A DNA stretch of 53,718 bases from CAZMXP01 sp964570285 (GCA_964570285.1 CAZMXP010000037.1:1-53718), one strand, 5' to 3'; positions 9,451 to 22,705 are shown, counted from the first letter of the stretch. Program-made: numbers and translations. Notes: generated by a model from the sequence alone, not told the origin.

Positions 9451-9777
9451 TCAGGCGGGCGGTGGGGGAGTGGCCAGAAGCTCCACCCGCACCTCCGGAA
9501 GGGAGGAGCAGGGGGGGGGCGCGGGGGGGGCCGGCGCGCGGAACCTTCTCGGGTGCGCCATGGCGCACGGTCCCGGAAGCGCGGCCGGCGGCGCGCCTTC
9601 GAAGTCGAGCCCCCTCACGGGAGCGTCGAAGGCGCGCAGGAAGAGCTGGCTCGGGGCCTGGGCCGGCTCGGAGTCGGTGGCCTCCTCCGCTCCGGTGCGG
9701 GAGGAGTGCGCCGAGAGCATGAGGCCGAGCCCGAGCCCGGCGGCGACCGAGAGAGCCAGCGTGCCTCGGCCGATCAC
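9451..9777 (-). CDS. small secreted/anchored protein inserted between yajC and secDF
   Basis: 108 residues, start ATG at 9777 overlapping the yajC stop by 4 bases, which suggests translational coupling. A hydrophobic N terminus (about 6-22, LALSVAAGLGLGLML) is followed by small residues and AHSSRTGAEEA, so a signal peptide or anchor is likely. The remainder is Pro/Ala-rich with no recognised domain. The C-terminal half is encoded by G/C homopolymers (G runs of 9 and 8 at 9511-9530), so the exact C terminus is sensitive to sequencing errors. I do not recognise the protein. Its place inside the Sec accessory operon suggests an export- or envelope-related job (inference). Confidence 0.65.
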   Translation of the reverse strand: MIGRGTLALSVAAGLGLGLMLSAHSSRTGAEEATDSEPAQAPSQLFLRAFDAPVRGLDFEGAPPAALPGPCAMAHPRRFRAPAPPAPPPCSSLPEVRVELLATPPPPA

Positions 9778-10151
9778 CCCTTGACCCCCGCCTTGCGCTC
9801 AGGCTCGGCGGCCGCCTTCGCGGCCTCGACCGGGTTCTCGATGTCGAAGACCGACGAGCGCTTGAAGCGCAGCCGCACGTCCTTCGCGACCTCCAGCGTG
9901 ACGGTCGCCTCGTCGAAGCTCATCACGGTGCCGTAGATGCCGCCGGTCGTGACGACCTGGTCGTGCTTCTTCAGATCCTTGATCCTGAGCCGGCGCTGCT
10001 TGTCCTTCTTCCCGGTCAGCATCGGCATCAGCACCATCACGACGATGAGGCCGATGATCAGCGTCCACATTCCGCCCCCGGCGGACGGGGTTCCCGCCCC
10101 TCCGCCGGGCGTCTCGTCCGGGGCGGGGAGGGCGAGGATGAGGGTCTTCAT
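9774..10151 (-). CDS. yajC: preprotein translocase subunit YajC
   Basis: 125 residues. A Gly/Pro-rich N-terminal tail, one membrane helix (about 28-46, MWTLIIGLIVVMVLMPML), then the cytoplasmic YajC domain with the family pattern LKKHDQVVTTGGIYGTV. YajC associates with SecDF and often precedes secD, as here. It is the first gene of the yajC-orf108-secDF operon. The promoter probably shares the symmetric ATTATAAT at 10181-10188 with the divergent mnmA gene, giving a leader of about 25 bases. Confidence 0.95.
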   Translation of the reverse strand: MKTLILALPAPDETPGGGAGTPSAGGGMWTLIIGLIVVMVLMPMLTGKKDKQRRLRIKDLKKHDQVVTTGGIYGTVMSFDEATVTLEVAKDVRLRFKRSSVFDIENPVEAAKAAAEPERKAGVKG

Positions 10152-10180
10152 GGCCTGGCGAGTTCCAAGGGAAACCCGGG

Positions 10181-10188
10181 ATTATAAT
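10181..10188. promoter_or_regulatory. symmetric -10 element shared by yajC and mnmA
   Basis: ATTATAAT is its own reverse complement and is the most AT-rich spot between the divergent genes. It reads TATAAT at 10183-10188 for mnmA and at 10186-10181 for yajC. No good -35 is visible on either side. Confidence 0.6.
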
Positions 10189-10226
10189 CCCCTCCGCCAG
10201 CCCCTCCCCTTCCTGCCGCCACTCCC

Positions 10227-11315
10227 GTGAGGATTTTTGCAGCCCTCTCCGGCGGGGTCGACTCCGCCGTCGCCGCCCTCCTCCTCCAGCGCGAGGGGCA
10301 CGAGGTCGTGGGCATCCACCTGCGCACCGGGGTGGCCGCCTCCCCCGCCGCCCCCGGCGCGAGGCCCCGTTGCTGCGGCAGCGACGAGGCGGAGGACGCC
10401 CGGCGGGTCTGCGCCCTCCTGGGCATCCCGTTCTATGTGCAGAACACCGCGCGGGAGTTCGAGGGGCTGATCGCCGACTTCGCGGATGCCTATGCCGCCG
10501 GTGAGACGCCAAACCCCTGCGTCGCCTGCAACCGCGAGATCAAGTTCGGGGCGCTGCTGGGCCGGGCCCGCGCCCTCGGCGCCGACGCCGTCGCGACGGG
10601 CCATTACGCGCGCACGGTCGAGCGCGCGGGGCGCGCCGCACTCGCACGCGCGGCGGATCGAGAGAAGGACCAGTCCTATGTGCTCTACGGCCTCGGGCCT
10701 CGGGAACTCGCGCTGGCGCGCTTCCCTCTCGGCGCGCTCAGGAAGCGCGAGGTCCGGGCCCTCGCCCGCGAGGCGGGACTGCCGGTGGCCGACAAGGCCG
10801 AGAGCCAGGAGATCTGCTTTGTGCCGTCGGGCGACTATCGCGATCTGGTGCGCGCGAGGAGGCCCGAGGCGTTCGCGGGAGGCGAGATCGTGGACGAGAG
10901 CGGCGCGCGGCTCGGAAGCCACGAGGGCGTCGGCGCATTCACGGTCGGGCAGCGGAAAGGTCTCGGCATCGCCGCCGCAGAACCGCTCTTCGTGCTGCGC
11001 ATCGACCACGCGACGCGGCAGGTCACCGTCGGGCCTCGCGCCTCTCTCGGGTGCACGGGCGCGCTGCTCGCCGACGTGCGCTGGACCGGTGCGGCACGGC
11101 CCGAGCGCCCCCTCGAGGTCGACGCGGTGCTGCGCTACCGGGCGCGTCCAATTCCCGCCGTCGTGGAGTCGACCGGCGAAGAGACCGCGCGGATCCGCTT
11201 CCACGCGCCCGCCTGGCCCGTGACTCCGGGGCAGGCGGCGGTCTTCTACGAGGGCGATGTGGTGCTGGGCGGCGGACGGATCAGACGCTGTTCTTCAGAT
11301 CCTGGCCCGGCTTGA
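10227..11315 (+). CDS. mnmA: tRNA-specific 2-thiouridylase MnmA
   Basis: 362 residues, GTG start. Installs the 2-thio group on U34 of tRNA for Lys, Glu and Gln, using ATP to adenylate the base. The PP-loop SGGVDS is at 8-13. The catalytic cysteine pair is Cys101 (CNREIKF) and Cys197 (ESQEICFVPSGDY), followed by the FTVGQRKGLGI motif of the central domain. Unusual: the segment after the PP-loop strand has an adjacent cysteine pair (CCGS, 49-52) preceded by Pro/Ala. The 3' end overlaps the convergent HU gene by 35 bases. Confidence 0.96.
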   Translation: MRIFAALSGGVDSAVAALLLQREGHEVVGIHLRTGVAASPAAPGARPRCCGSDEAEDARRVCALLGIPFYVQNTAREFEGLIADFADAYAAGETPNPCVACNREIKFGALLGRARALGADAVATGHYARTVERAGRAALARAADREKDQSYVLYGLGPRELALARFPLGALRKREVRALAREAGLPVADKAESQEICFVPSGDYRDLVRARRPEAFAGGEIVDESGARLGSHEGVGAFTVGQRKGLGIAAAEPLFVLRIDHATRQVTVGPRASLGCTGALLADVRWTGAARPERPLEVDAVLRYRARPIPAVVESTGEETARIRFHAPAWPVTPGQAAVFYEGDVVLGGGRIRRCSSDPGPA

Positions 11316-11550
11316 AGCCGACGGTGGTGCTGGCCGGAATGCGCATCGGCTCCTTGGTCTGGGGGTTTCGGCCCATGCGCTCCTTGCGGGACTTGACCAT
11401 GAAGGTCCCAAAGCCCTGGATCTGCACCTTGCCATCGCGGGCGAGCCCCTCCCCGATCTTGGCCAGCACAGACTCGATCGTCTTCTGGGCGTCGACCTTG
11501 GAGAGACTGAGTTCCTGAGCGACCATATCCACGAGATCCGTCTTGGTCAC
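11281..11550 (-). CDS. hup: HU/IHF-family DNA-binding protein
   Basis: 89 residues, the standard length. The GTG start at 11550 gives TKTDLVDMVAQELSLSKVDAQ and has GGAGG 6 bases upstream; the frame runs further upstream but without family similarity. The HU signature GRNPQTKEPMRIPAS forms the DNA-inserting beta arm, with FGTF in the body. A histone-like protein that bends DNA as a dimer. It runs against mnmA and shares 35 bases with its 3' end. Confidence 0.96.
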   Translation of the reverse strand: MTKTDLVDMVAQELSLSKVDAQKTIESVLAKIGEGLARDGKVQIQGFGTFMVKSRKERMGRNPQTKEPMRIPASTTVGFKPGQDLKNSV

Positions 11551-11619
11551 ACCCGCCTCCTTCCGTGAGCACACAAACGCGGTCGCTGCGCAGACTAGCA
11601 ACGGCTTGGGGGCGCGTCA

Positions 11620-13704
11620 ATGAAGCGGGCCGCGCCGATCCGCGCCTCTCCGGGCCTGCTGGCGCTGCTCCTGTCGATCCTCGGGGCGGCGGGTTGGGGT
11701 ATCGGTCGGGGGGGCGCGGGGGCCAGCGTCGTCTCGCTCGTCGACCTCTCGCCCTCCTGCGTCGCGCCCGCGGCGCTCCCCAGGGACGCGCTCACGTTCG
11801 ACGACACTCGCATCGGGCCCGCTCTCTCGAGGGCGGCCGCGCGCGCACCGCTCTCGCGCATCCATCTGTGGACGGACGCGGTGTTCGAGATGCCGCCGCT
11901 CCCCGGCGTGCCCGTCGATGTCGTCCTCCTCCCGCGCCGGGACCGGGTCTCCTGCCTCGCGCTGCGCATGCCGCCGCGCATCGCGCCGGGGGTCGAGTTC
12001 ACGGTGGAGGTCGAGGTCGGCCGGACCGGCGGCGCCCCCTCCCCCCCGTTGGCCTGCGCGGTGCGCATCGAGCGCGACGGCGAGCGGATCGGGGCGCCCG
12101 CCTACCGGCTGCTGCTCTCCCGCGGCGAGAGGCGCATCGTGCGGTTGCGCGATCGGGTCGATGCGCCCGGTCTCGTCCGCTACCGTGCCTCCGTCTCGGG
12201 TCCGCCAGCCGATCGGGTCGGATCGAGCCTCGAGACGGCGATGCGCGTCGGCGAGGGTCTGTTCGCGCTGGCGATCGGCCCCGCGCCGCGGTCGCTGCCT
12301 GGGTTCGAGGTGGTGACCGTCGCGCCCGAGCAGGTGGCGACCCGCCTTGCCGACCCGCGCGTGCGCGAGACTCTCGATGCGCTGCTGGTGGAGGGGCCTT
12401 GGCCCGACGCAACAGGGCAGGAGCGGATCGCCGCCTGCGTGCAGGGCGGCGCGGGTCTCCTCGCGGTCGGCGGGCGGGGCGCGGAGGGAGCGCCGCTCGG
12501 GGCCCTGTTGCCGCTCACCGATCAGCCTCCCGGGGGGAGGGCGACGCTGCTTCTCGTCGATCTGAGCGGCAGCATGGAGCCGCGACGCGACGCACTTGTC
12601 GCGGGGATCGAACGCCTCCGGACGGCCCTTGCGGCGGAGGACCGGATCGCCGTCGTGCTCTTCCGGCAGGAGGTCGTCGGCGGCCAGCGGTGGCATCGCG
12701 CCGCGGAGGCGCGCTGGGACTTCGGGGCGCTGCGTCCGCAGGGGGGCACGCTGCTCCTGCCCGCGCTGCGCGCGGCGCGGGACCTTCTCCGCGAGGCGGC
12801 GGGCTCAAGCCGCCGCCTGCTCGTGCTCAGTGACGGGGAGTGGGGGGACCGCTCCCACCCGGATGTCGCAGCCGCGGTCGAGAGCCTCGCGCAGGAGGGG
12901 GTCGCCACCGCGGCCCTGTTCGTGCGCGGCGACCCGCCGGAGGAGGCGACAAGCCTCTTTCCCTCGCACGCGCGCGCCGGCGAGGACCTGCCCGCATCGC
13001 TGCTGCGTCTCGACGAGTTTTCGGCCGATCGCGTGATCGCGGGCCCGCTCGCCGTGCGCGGCGGCGACGCTCCGGCGTGGCTGAACGAGGCGCTCCCGCC
13101 GCAGGCCGCGATCCGCGACCTGTGGCGCCTCTACCCGAAAGGTCGAGGAGAGCGGATCGCGCAGCGCGCGGGCGACTTCCCGCTTCTCGCCGCTGGCGAG
13201 CCCGCAGGTCGCGTCGTGCAACTTGCCGCCCCCGCGGACGATCGGAACCCGCACCTCGACCTCGCGCTCGGCGCGCTCCTGCACGCCGTGGCGAGGCGCG
13301 TACCCGAGACGACGATCCACGCCTGGCGCGAAGCCTCGGATCTCCACGTCGAGGTGCGCGGTCCGGAGCAGGTGCCGCTCTTCGCGGGCGAGGCGCTCGT
13401 GGAGACGCGCCTCGCCGCCCCCGGGCGGCGCCGCGCGCGGCTCCGGTTCTCTCCCCCGGGCCCCCTCTCCATCACCTGCGGCGATGCGATCCTGCTCGTG
13501 CCTCCGCAGTCGTCGGCGGAAGAAGAGGGCCTCTACCCGCGGCGCGACATCGCGGAGGCGATCGCCCGGCGGTCGGGCGGGCGCCTCTACGAGGGCGGCG
13601 CCCTTCCTGCCGGACCCGCCACGCCCCCCGCCGTGCACCGGACGCTTCTCGCTGCCGCGCTGCTCGCCTTCGCTTCGGCGCTGCTGCGGCGTGGGCCGTC
13701 CTAA
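11620..13704 (+). CDS. membrane protein with von Willebrand A (MIDAS) domain
   Basis: 694 residues. An N-terminal hydrophobic segment (about 11-30), an Ig-like/beta-rich first half, then a VWA domain at about 305-480 with an intact metal-ion-dependent adhesion site DLSGSM (314-319) and later Thr/Asp positions (GGTLLLPALRAARD, LVLSDGEWGD). A further periplasmic region follows and a C-terminal TM (about 672-688) ends in Arg residues. The layout resembles BatA/BatB-type and planctomycete VWA proteins that have glutamine-amidotransferase-like regions; the segment around 270-300 (GGAGLLAVGGRG) is compatible with that. Function is unknown beyond metal-dependent protein binding at the envelope. No clear Shine-Dalgarno. 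Confidence 0.85.
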   Translation: MKRAAPIRASPGLLALLLSILGAAGWGIGRGGAGASVVSLVDLSPSCVAPAALPRDALTFDDTRIGPALSRAAARAPLSRIHLWTDAVFEMPPLPGVPVDVVLLPRRDRVSCLALRMPPRIAPGVEFTVEVEVGRTGGAPSPPLACAVRIERDGERIGAPAYRLLLSRGERRIVRLRDRVDAPGLVRYRASVSGPPADRVGSSLETAMRVGEGLFALAIGPAPRSLPGFEVVTVAPEQVATRLADPRVRETLDALLVEGPWPDATGQERIAACVQGGAGLLAVGGRGAEGAPLGALLPLTDQPPGGRATLLLVDLSGSMEPRRDALVAGIERLRTALAAEDRIAVVLFRQEVVGGQRWHRAAEARWDFGALRPQGGTLLLPALRAARDLLREAAGSSRRLLVLSDGEWGDRSHPDVAAAVESLAQEGVATAALFVRGDPPEEATSLFPSHARAGEDLPASLLRLDEFSADRVIAGPLAVRGGDAPAWLNEALPPQAAIRDLWRLYPKGRGERIAQRAGDFPLLAAGEPAGRVVQLAAPADDRNPHLDLALGALLHAVARRVPETTIHAWREASDLHVEVRGPEQVPLFAGEALVETRLAAPGRRRARLRFSPPGPLSITCGDAILLVPPQSSAEEEGLYPRRDIAEAIARRSGGRLYEGGALPAGPATPPAVHRTLLAAALLAFASALLRRGPS

Positions 13705-13856
13705 GTGCCGGGAGGAGCTTGCGTTGCGTCGTTCCAGAGGGCCTGCCTCGCGGGGGGGTGTCGAAGAATGTGGACGAGGCCTTCAAGCCGGGGCGCTCTC
13801 CGGTCGATAGGACGCACCGGGTAGGGCGCAGGGGCCCTGCCGCGGAGGGTCTATCC

Positions 13857-14456
13857 ATGTCGAGTCGAGTTCTTCTCTCTTGCATCGCCTGCTTTGCACT
13901 GCTGCTGCCCGCCTGCTCCTCCTCGAAGGGCCGGGTCGATCCGCAGGACAGCTCGGACTATGCCGAGCTCAGCAGCCCGGTCGCGAAGGCGAAGCTGCAA
14001 GCGCGCATCGACAACATCAAGTATCAGCGCGGCGTGACGCTGATCACGAACCTCGAGAAGATCGCGAGCTATGGCGAGGCGGCGGTGCAGCCCTGCCTCG
14101 ACGGGCTCCAGGGCCCGGACGCGATGACGCGCATGGGCTGTGCGTGGGTGCTCGGGCGCATCGGCGACTCGCGCACGATCCCGGCCCTCACCGAGGCGCT
14201 CGGCGACGAGGTCGCGTTCGTCCGCTACGAGGTCGCCTCGCAGCTCGGCAACATGGGTTCGAAGGCGGGTTACCCGACGCTCGTGCAGGGGCTCAGCGAC
14301 GAGCGCGTGGAGTACCGCTACAAGTGCTTCGAGGCTCTGCGCGAGCTGACCGGGCAGGAGTTCGGCTACAGCCACAACGCCTCGCCCGAGGTACGCAAGG
14401 TGGCCGTCGAGCAGTGGGACGCGTGGCTCACGCGGCTCGCTGCCGAGGAGTTCTAG
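13857..14456 (+). CDS. HEAT-repeat lipoprotein
   Basis: 199 residues. The start ATG at 13857 follows GGAGGG and gives a lipoprotein signal with lipobox LLPAC (Cys about 20). Three to four HEAT-like helical pairs follow (AVQPCLDGLQGPD, MGCAWVLGRIGDSRTIPAL, VRYEVASQLGNMGSKAGYPTL), ending in LRELTGQEFGYSHNAS, a motif shared with the protein at 22706. HEAT repeats mediate protein contacts, so a scaffold at the outer membrane is likely. The frame is open far upstream within the VWA gene, but that part is out of phase with it and not coding. Confidence 0.88.
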   Translation: MSSRVLLSCIACFALLLPACSSSKGRVDPQDSSDYAELSSPVAKAKLQARIDNIKYQRGVTLITNLEKIASYGEAAVQPCLDGLQGPDAMTRMGCAWVLGRIGDSRTIPALTEALGDEVAFVRYEVASQLGNMGSKAGYPTLVQGLSDERVEYRYKCFEALRELTGQEFGYSHNASPEVRKVAVEQWDAWLTRLAAEEF

Positions 14457-14489
14457 GGTACGCGCCGCGCGTGCGGCGGTGGGAACGAC

Positions 14490-14523
14490 GCGGGCCGCCC
14501 CCCGGGGTGGCCCGCGCATTTTC
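14490..14523 (+). terminator. intrinsic terminator after the HEAT lipoprotein gene
   Basis: GCGGGCCGCC (14490-14499) pairs with GGTGGCCCGC (14506-14515, one G-T pair), followed by GCATTTTCCC. It is among the better T-containing terminators in the window. Confidence 0.75.
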
Positions 14524-14538
14524 CCTCCGCGCCCCGGC

Positions 14539-14940
14539 TCACTCGCGCTTCGCGGCGCGCCGCGCGACGCCCTGCTCCCACGGGTCCCAGCGGGGGTCGG
14601 AGCGGAGCGCGTCGAGGTCGCGGTCCTTCCGCGCGAGCACGAGATCGCAGAAGCCGAGGCGGAGCGCCTGGTCGAGGCAGGCGAACGCCTCGTCCACCAT
14701 GCCGTTCAGCGCGAGGGAGCAGGCGAGGTTGTAGCGCACCCGCGCGTCGCGGGGCAGGATCGTCGCGAGCCGGCGGTCGGCCTCGAGGCCGTCGGCCTTG
14801 CGCCCGAGAACCGCATAGGCGTGGGCGAGGTACCGCAGGGCCTCGCTGTCGTCGGGGCGCCGCCGCAGCGCCTCCTCGAAGATGGCGACCTGGAAGCGGA
14901 TGCCCGCCAGTTCGATCGCACCCTGTTCCTCGCGCACCAT
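14539..14940 (-). CDS. small TPR protein
   Basis: 133 residues, with tetratricopeptide repeats at about 15-110 (AIFEEALRRRPDDSEALRYL, VRYNLACSLALNGMVDEAF). It ends in the common TPR tail pattern DLDALRSDPRWDPW. No signal peptide, so cytoplasmic. The start ATG at 14940 has no Shine-Dalgarno but has TACAAT 6 bases upstream, pointing to a leaderless transcript. It is divergent from another TPR protein 39 bases away. Partner unknown. Confidence 0.85.
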   Translation of the reverse strand: MVREEQGAIELAGIRFQVAIFEEALRRRPDDSEALRYLAHAYAVLGRKADGLEADRRLATILPRDARVRYNLACSLALNGMVDEAFACLDQALRLGFCDLVLARKDRDLDALRSDPRWDPWEQGVARRAAKRE

Positions 14941-14946
14941 CGGCGG

Positions 14947-14952
14947 ATTGTA
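14947..14952 (-). promoter_or_regulatory. -10 hexamer for the 14940 gene (leaderless)
   Basis: Minus strand TACAAT, 6 bases before the ATG; the predicted transcript would start at or next to the start codon. Confidence 0.55.
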
Positions 14953-14964
14953 AGCGGAGGTGCG

Positions 14965-14970
14965 TAGGAT
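14965..14970 (+). promoter_or_regulatory. -10 hexamer for the 14980 gene
   Basis: TAGGAT, 9 bases before the ATG at 14980 with no Shine-Dalgarno between; a very short leader or none. Confidence 0.45.
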
Positions 14971-14979
14971 GGGCGGCCG

Positions 14980-16173
14980 ATGCGCGCGCGCGGTCTCCTG
15001 ATCACGCTGGCGGCGGCCTGCGCCACTCCGCCGGAATCCGACTACGTGCCCGGGGGGCAGGGCCTCCCCGTCGCCACGCGCGCCGCCTACCGGCTCGCGC
15101 TCGAGCGCGAGAGGAACGGCGATCTCGCCGGAGCGCTCGAGGTCTTCGCGCGACTCTGCGCGGAGCATCCGCTCCGCATCGCCTTCCACCTGCGCCGCGT
15201 GCGGCTGGCGCGGGCCCACGGCGGGTCCGAGGCGGCGGCCGCGCTCTACGAGCCCCCGCCCCCGGGCGTGGACGCGGAACGCGCGGGCGTGTTCGCGCAG
15301 TTCGCGCGCATCGGCGAGGAGGATCTCGCCGGGCGGAAGACGCTGCTCGAGTTCGCGGCCGAGCGGGAGCCCCGCGAGTCCTACTGGCGCCTCGCGATGG
15401 CGGACGTCGAGGTCACCGCGCACCAGGAGCTGCTCGAGCGGGCGCGCACCGAACGCGGCCTCGGCCGCGCGCAGTCCGCCGCCGAGACCGACGCGGAGGC
15501 GGGGGCGGTCCTCGAACGCGCGAGGGGGCACGCCGAGGCGGCGCTCGCGCTGGATGCGGGACTCGCGGAAGCGCACGTGCTGCTCGGCTACATCGCGACG
15601 GCCCGCGCGGACCTGCAGCCGGAGATCGAGCAGCGCGACCACTGGCGCGCGCTGGCGGACGGCCACTACACCGATGCGCTGGGCCTCGATCCGGGCTCGC
15701 TCCCCGCGCTGCTGAACCGAGCCGAGAACCACCTCTACTTCGATCGCTATGCCGAGGCCGCGAAGGACCTGCGCCGGGCCGCGGAGCTCGCGCCGGGGCA
15801 GCCGCTCGTCTGGACCAACCTCGGCTACACCTACTACGCGCTGGGTCAGCTCTCCCTCGCGGTCGCGAGCTACCGGGAGGCGCTGCGGCTCGTGCCCGGG
15901 AACGCGCGCGCGCGCGCCGCGCTCTCGGACTGCCTGCGCCGGCAGGGCGAGACCGAGCCGGCCGTCGAGGAGCTGGAGCGGGCGGAGCGGGACGCCGGCG
16001 AAGACCGGCCGCTGCGGGCGGAGATCGCCTTCAAGCTCGCGGCGATCCACGAGCACGAGAAGCGCTACCGCGAGGCGGTGCAGTACTACAAGGAGCACAT
16101 CGATCTCGGCGGCCGCGACGCCGCGAAGGCGCGCTCGCGCATCCGCCACATCTACGAGTCCGCGTACGAGTGA
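14980..16173 (+). CDS. TPR-repeat lipoprotein
   Basis: 397 residues. A short signal ending in lipobox LAAAC (Cys about 14), then a helical repeat protein. The clearest TPR units are in the second half (PALLNRAENHLYFDRYAEA, VWTNLGYTYYALGQLSLAVA, ARAALSDCLRRQGETEPAVEE, IAFKLAAIHEHEKRYREAVQ). It is probably an outer-membrane-attached scaffold or assembly factor facing the periplasm; the cargo is not apparent. Divergent from the cytoplasmic TPR gene at 14940 and convergent with the sigma-54 activator gene, 87 bases away. Confidence 0.87.
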   Translation: MRARGLLITLAAACATPPESDYVPGGQGLPVATRAAYRLALERERNGDLAGALEVFARLCAEHPLRIAFHLRRVRLARAHGGSEAAAALYEPPPPGVDAERAGVFAQFARIGEEDLAGRKTLLEFAAEREPRESYWRLAMADVEVTAHQELLERARTERGLGRAQSAAETDAEAGAVLERARGHAEAALALDAGLAEAHVLLGYIATARADLQPEIEQRDHWRALADGHYTDALGLDPGSLPALLNRAENHLYFDRYAEAAKDLRRAAELAPGQPLVWTNLGYTYYALGQLSLAVASYREALRLVPGNARARAALSDCLRRQGETEPAVEELERAERDAGEDRPLRAEIAFKLAAIHEHEKRYREAVQYYKEHIDLGGRDAAKARSRIRHIYESAYE

Positions 16174-16260
16174 GCCCCCCGGGGGGGCGCGTCGGCGGGG
16201 TGGCGGCGTTCCCCGCGCGGCGGCGCGCACGCGGGGGATCGCGGTTCCGCCCGGGGCGAT

Positions 16261-21489
<5,229 letters not shown>

Positions 21490-21493
21490 AAGC

Positions 21494-21512
21494 GGCGGAA
21501 TGTGGCGGAATG
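21494..21512. repeat. tandem 9-bp direct repeat in the divergent intergenic region
   Basis: GGCGGAATG occurs at 21494-21502 and 21504-21512, spaced exactly 10 bp, so both copies face the same side of the helix. This is typical of a site for a dimeric regulator. It lies between the sigma-54 activator gene and the 56-residue membrane protein gene. Confidence 0.5.
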
Positions 21513-21528
21513 CGGGGGCTGGTTGCCT

Positions 21529-21545
21529 CCGGTCGATCTCTTGCA
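21529..21545 (+). promoter_or_regulatory. possible sigma-54 promoter for the 56-residue gene
   Basis: GG at 21531-21532 and TTGCA at 21541-21545 have the exact -24/-12 spacing of a sigma-54 promoter. The bases around -24 (GGTCG instead of GGCAC) match poorly. A competing sigma-70-like TAGCAT lies at 21563-21568, 7 bases before the ATG. Confidence 0.3.
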
Positions 21546-21562
21546 GCGGTCCCCGGCAGGCG

Positions 21563-21568
21563 TAGCAT
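21563..21568 (+). promoter_or_regulatory. -10 hexamer for the 21576 gene
   Basis: TAGCAT, 7 bases before the ATG at 21576 and no Shine-Dalgarno; suggests a leaderless transcript. Confidence 0.4.
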
Positions 21569-21575
21569 TGGACCG

Positions 21576-21746
21576 ATGAGATCGCTTGCCAGGGGATTGC
21601 AGCTCATCGGGCTCGCGCTGCCCCTTGCGGGGATCCTCCTCGCCGAGGGCGGGTCGCACCCGGGCAACGCGATGACCTTCGAGGTGCTCTTTCTCGTTGC
21701 GGGCGCCGGCGTCTTCTATGTGGGATGGCGCCTGCAGCGGCGTTGA
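21576..21746 (+). CDS. 56-residue two-helix membrane protein
   Basis: Basic N terminus (MRSLARG), two hydrophobic helices (about 8-24 and 34-50) and a basic C-terminal tail (WRLQRR). Size, helix spacing and positive ends are typical of a small inner-membrane protein; I do not recognise a named family. It is divergent from the sigma-54 activator gene (86 bases between starts), so it is a natural candidate target of that regulator (inference). Confidence 0.65.
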   Translation: MRSLARGLQLIGLALPLAGILLAEGGSHPGNAMTFEVLFLVAGAGVFYVGWRLQRR

Positions 21747-21871
21747 GGCCTGCCTGAAAGCCCGTCCGGATTGGGTTGGCTGCGGCCTCGGCCGGAGGCG
21801 GCCCGCAATTCGCCGGGCCTCGTCCTCGCTGGGCCCCGAGCCTTGACGCCGGGTATTCAGCCAACACCTAG

Positions 21872-22141
21872 GAGTTTGTCCGACTGTTCGTCGGACAAAC
21901 TCTTGAGTGAGAGGGGGTTGGCTGCCCGCGCCCGGCCGACAGGCGCCGGACCACCGCACGATCAGCGACTTCCGGAAGCGGAGGCGAGACCCGAGGCGGA
22001 GCGCCGCCCCTCGCGCAAGAGCCCCCCTCGATCGCGGCGATGGCTCATGGGGACCTAGGGCTCGCGTCGCGTCGAGTTAGGAGCTTGTCCGGGTCCGGTC
22101 GGCCCGGAAGCGTGGCTGAAGGCCATCACCCGGACAAGCTC
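21872..22141 (+). mobile_element. IS1182-like deletion derivative, copy 1 (270 bp)
   Basis: Flanked by CTAG on both sides (21868-21871 and 22142-22145). Left end: a hairpin whose outer arm is GAGTTTGTCCGAC. Right end: a hairpin whose outer arm, read inward, is GAGCTTGTCCGGGT, so the ends are imperfect terminal inverted repeats. The interior keeps a translated scrap PDHRTISDFRKR (about 21946-21981), a motif of IS1182-family transposases. No functional transposase remains. The right CTAG contains the ferredoxin stop codon. Confidence 0.8.
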
Positions 22142-22597
22142 CTAGGCCCCGACCGGCTGCAGTTGGCTCGTCTTCGCGGGCTCGACGACGTGCAGTTCGA
22201 TGGCGTCCTTGATGCAGACGCTCGTGCACAGGTGGTCGCATCCCATGCACTTGTCCTGATCGACGACCGCCACCATGTTCACGCCCGGCACGCTGTCGTA
22301 ATCCACCATCTGCAGCGCGTCATAGGGGCAGACGTCCACGCAGAAGACGCAACCGGTGCAGAGATCGGGGTCCACCTTCGCCTTCGGGGTCTCCTTCGGC
22401 TTGAGGCGGGTCGCCAGCGCGCCCGTGTCATCGAGAATCGCGTTCACCGGGCAGACATAGCCGCAGAGGCCGCAGTCGACGCAGAGCGTCGGGTCGATGA
22501 CGTGGAGCTCCTTGCGCGTGCCCGCGATGCACTCCACCGGGCACTTCTTCGCGCAGGCGGTGCACCCGATGCAGGTGTCGATGATTACGTAGGCCAT
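22142..22597 (-). CDS. ferredoxin with four [4Fe-4S] cysteine clusters
   Basis: 151 residues. Four cysteine motifs: C9-C12-C15-C19, C39-C42-C45-C49, C80-C83-C86-C90, and a last one with wider spacing, C117-C120-C124-C128, each pattern followed by a short turn as in bacterial 4Fe-4S ferredoxins. Two 2[4Fe-4S] modules are joined by a Lys/Pro linker (about 62-78). A cytoplasmic electron carrier whose partner is unknown; no oxidoreductase is adjacent. The start ATG 22597 has TATAGT about 30 bases upstream on the minus strand. The stop codon TAG lies within the CTAG flank of an insertion element. Confidence 0.92.
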   Translation of the reverse strand: MAYVIIDTCIGCTACAKKCPVECIAGTRKELHVIDPTLCVDCGLCGYVCPVNAILDDTGALATRLKPKETPKAKVDPDLCTGCVFCVDVCPYDALQMVDYDSVPGVNMVAVVDQDKCMGCDHLCTSVCIKDAIELHVVEPAKTSQLQPVGA

Positions 22598-22705
22598 GGC
22601 GGTTGGGGGGGGCTTCGATGGTGTCTCTGCCGCCCATCGACTATAAGATATCGGCGCGACGACGGCTGCAAGTTTCGCTGCTGAAAGGCTTTCCAGAGAT
22701 CCCCC

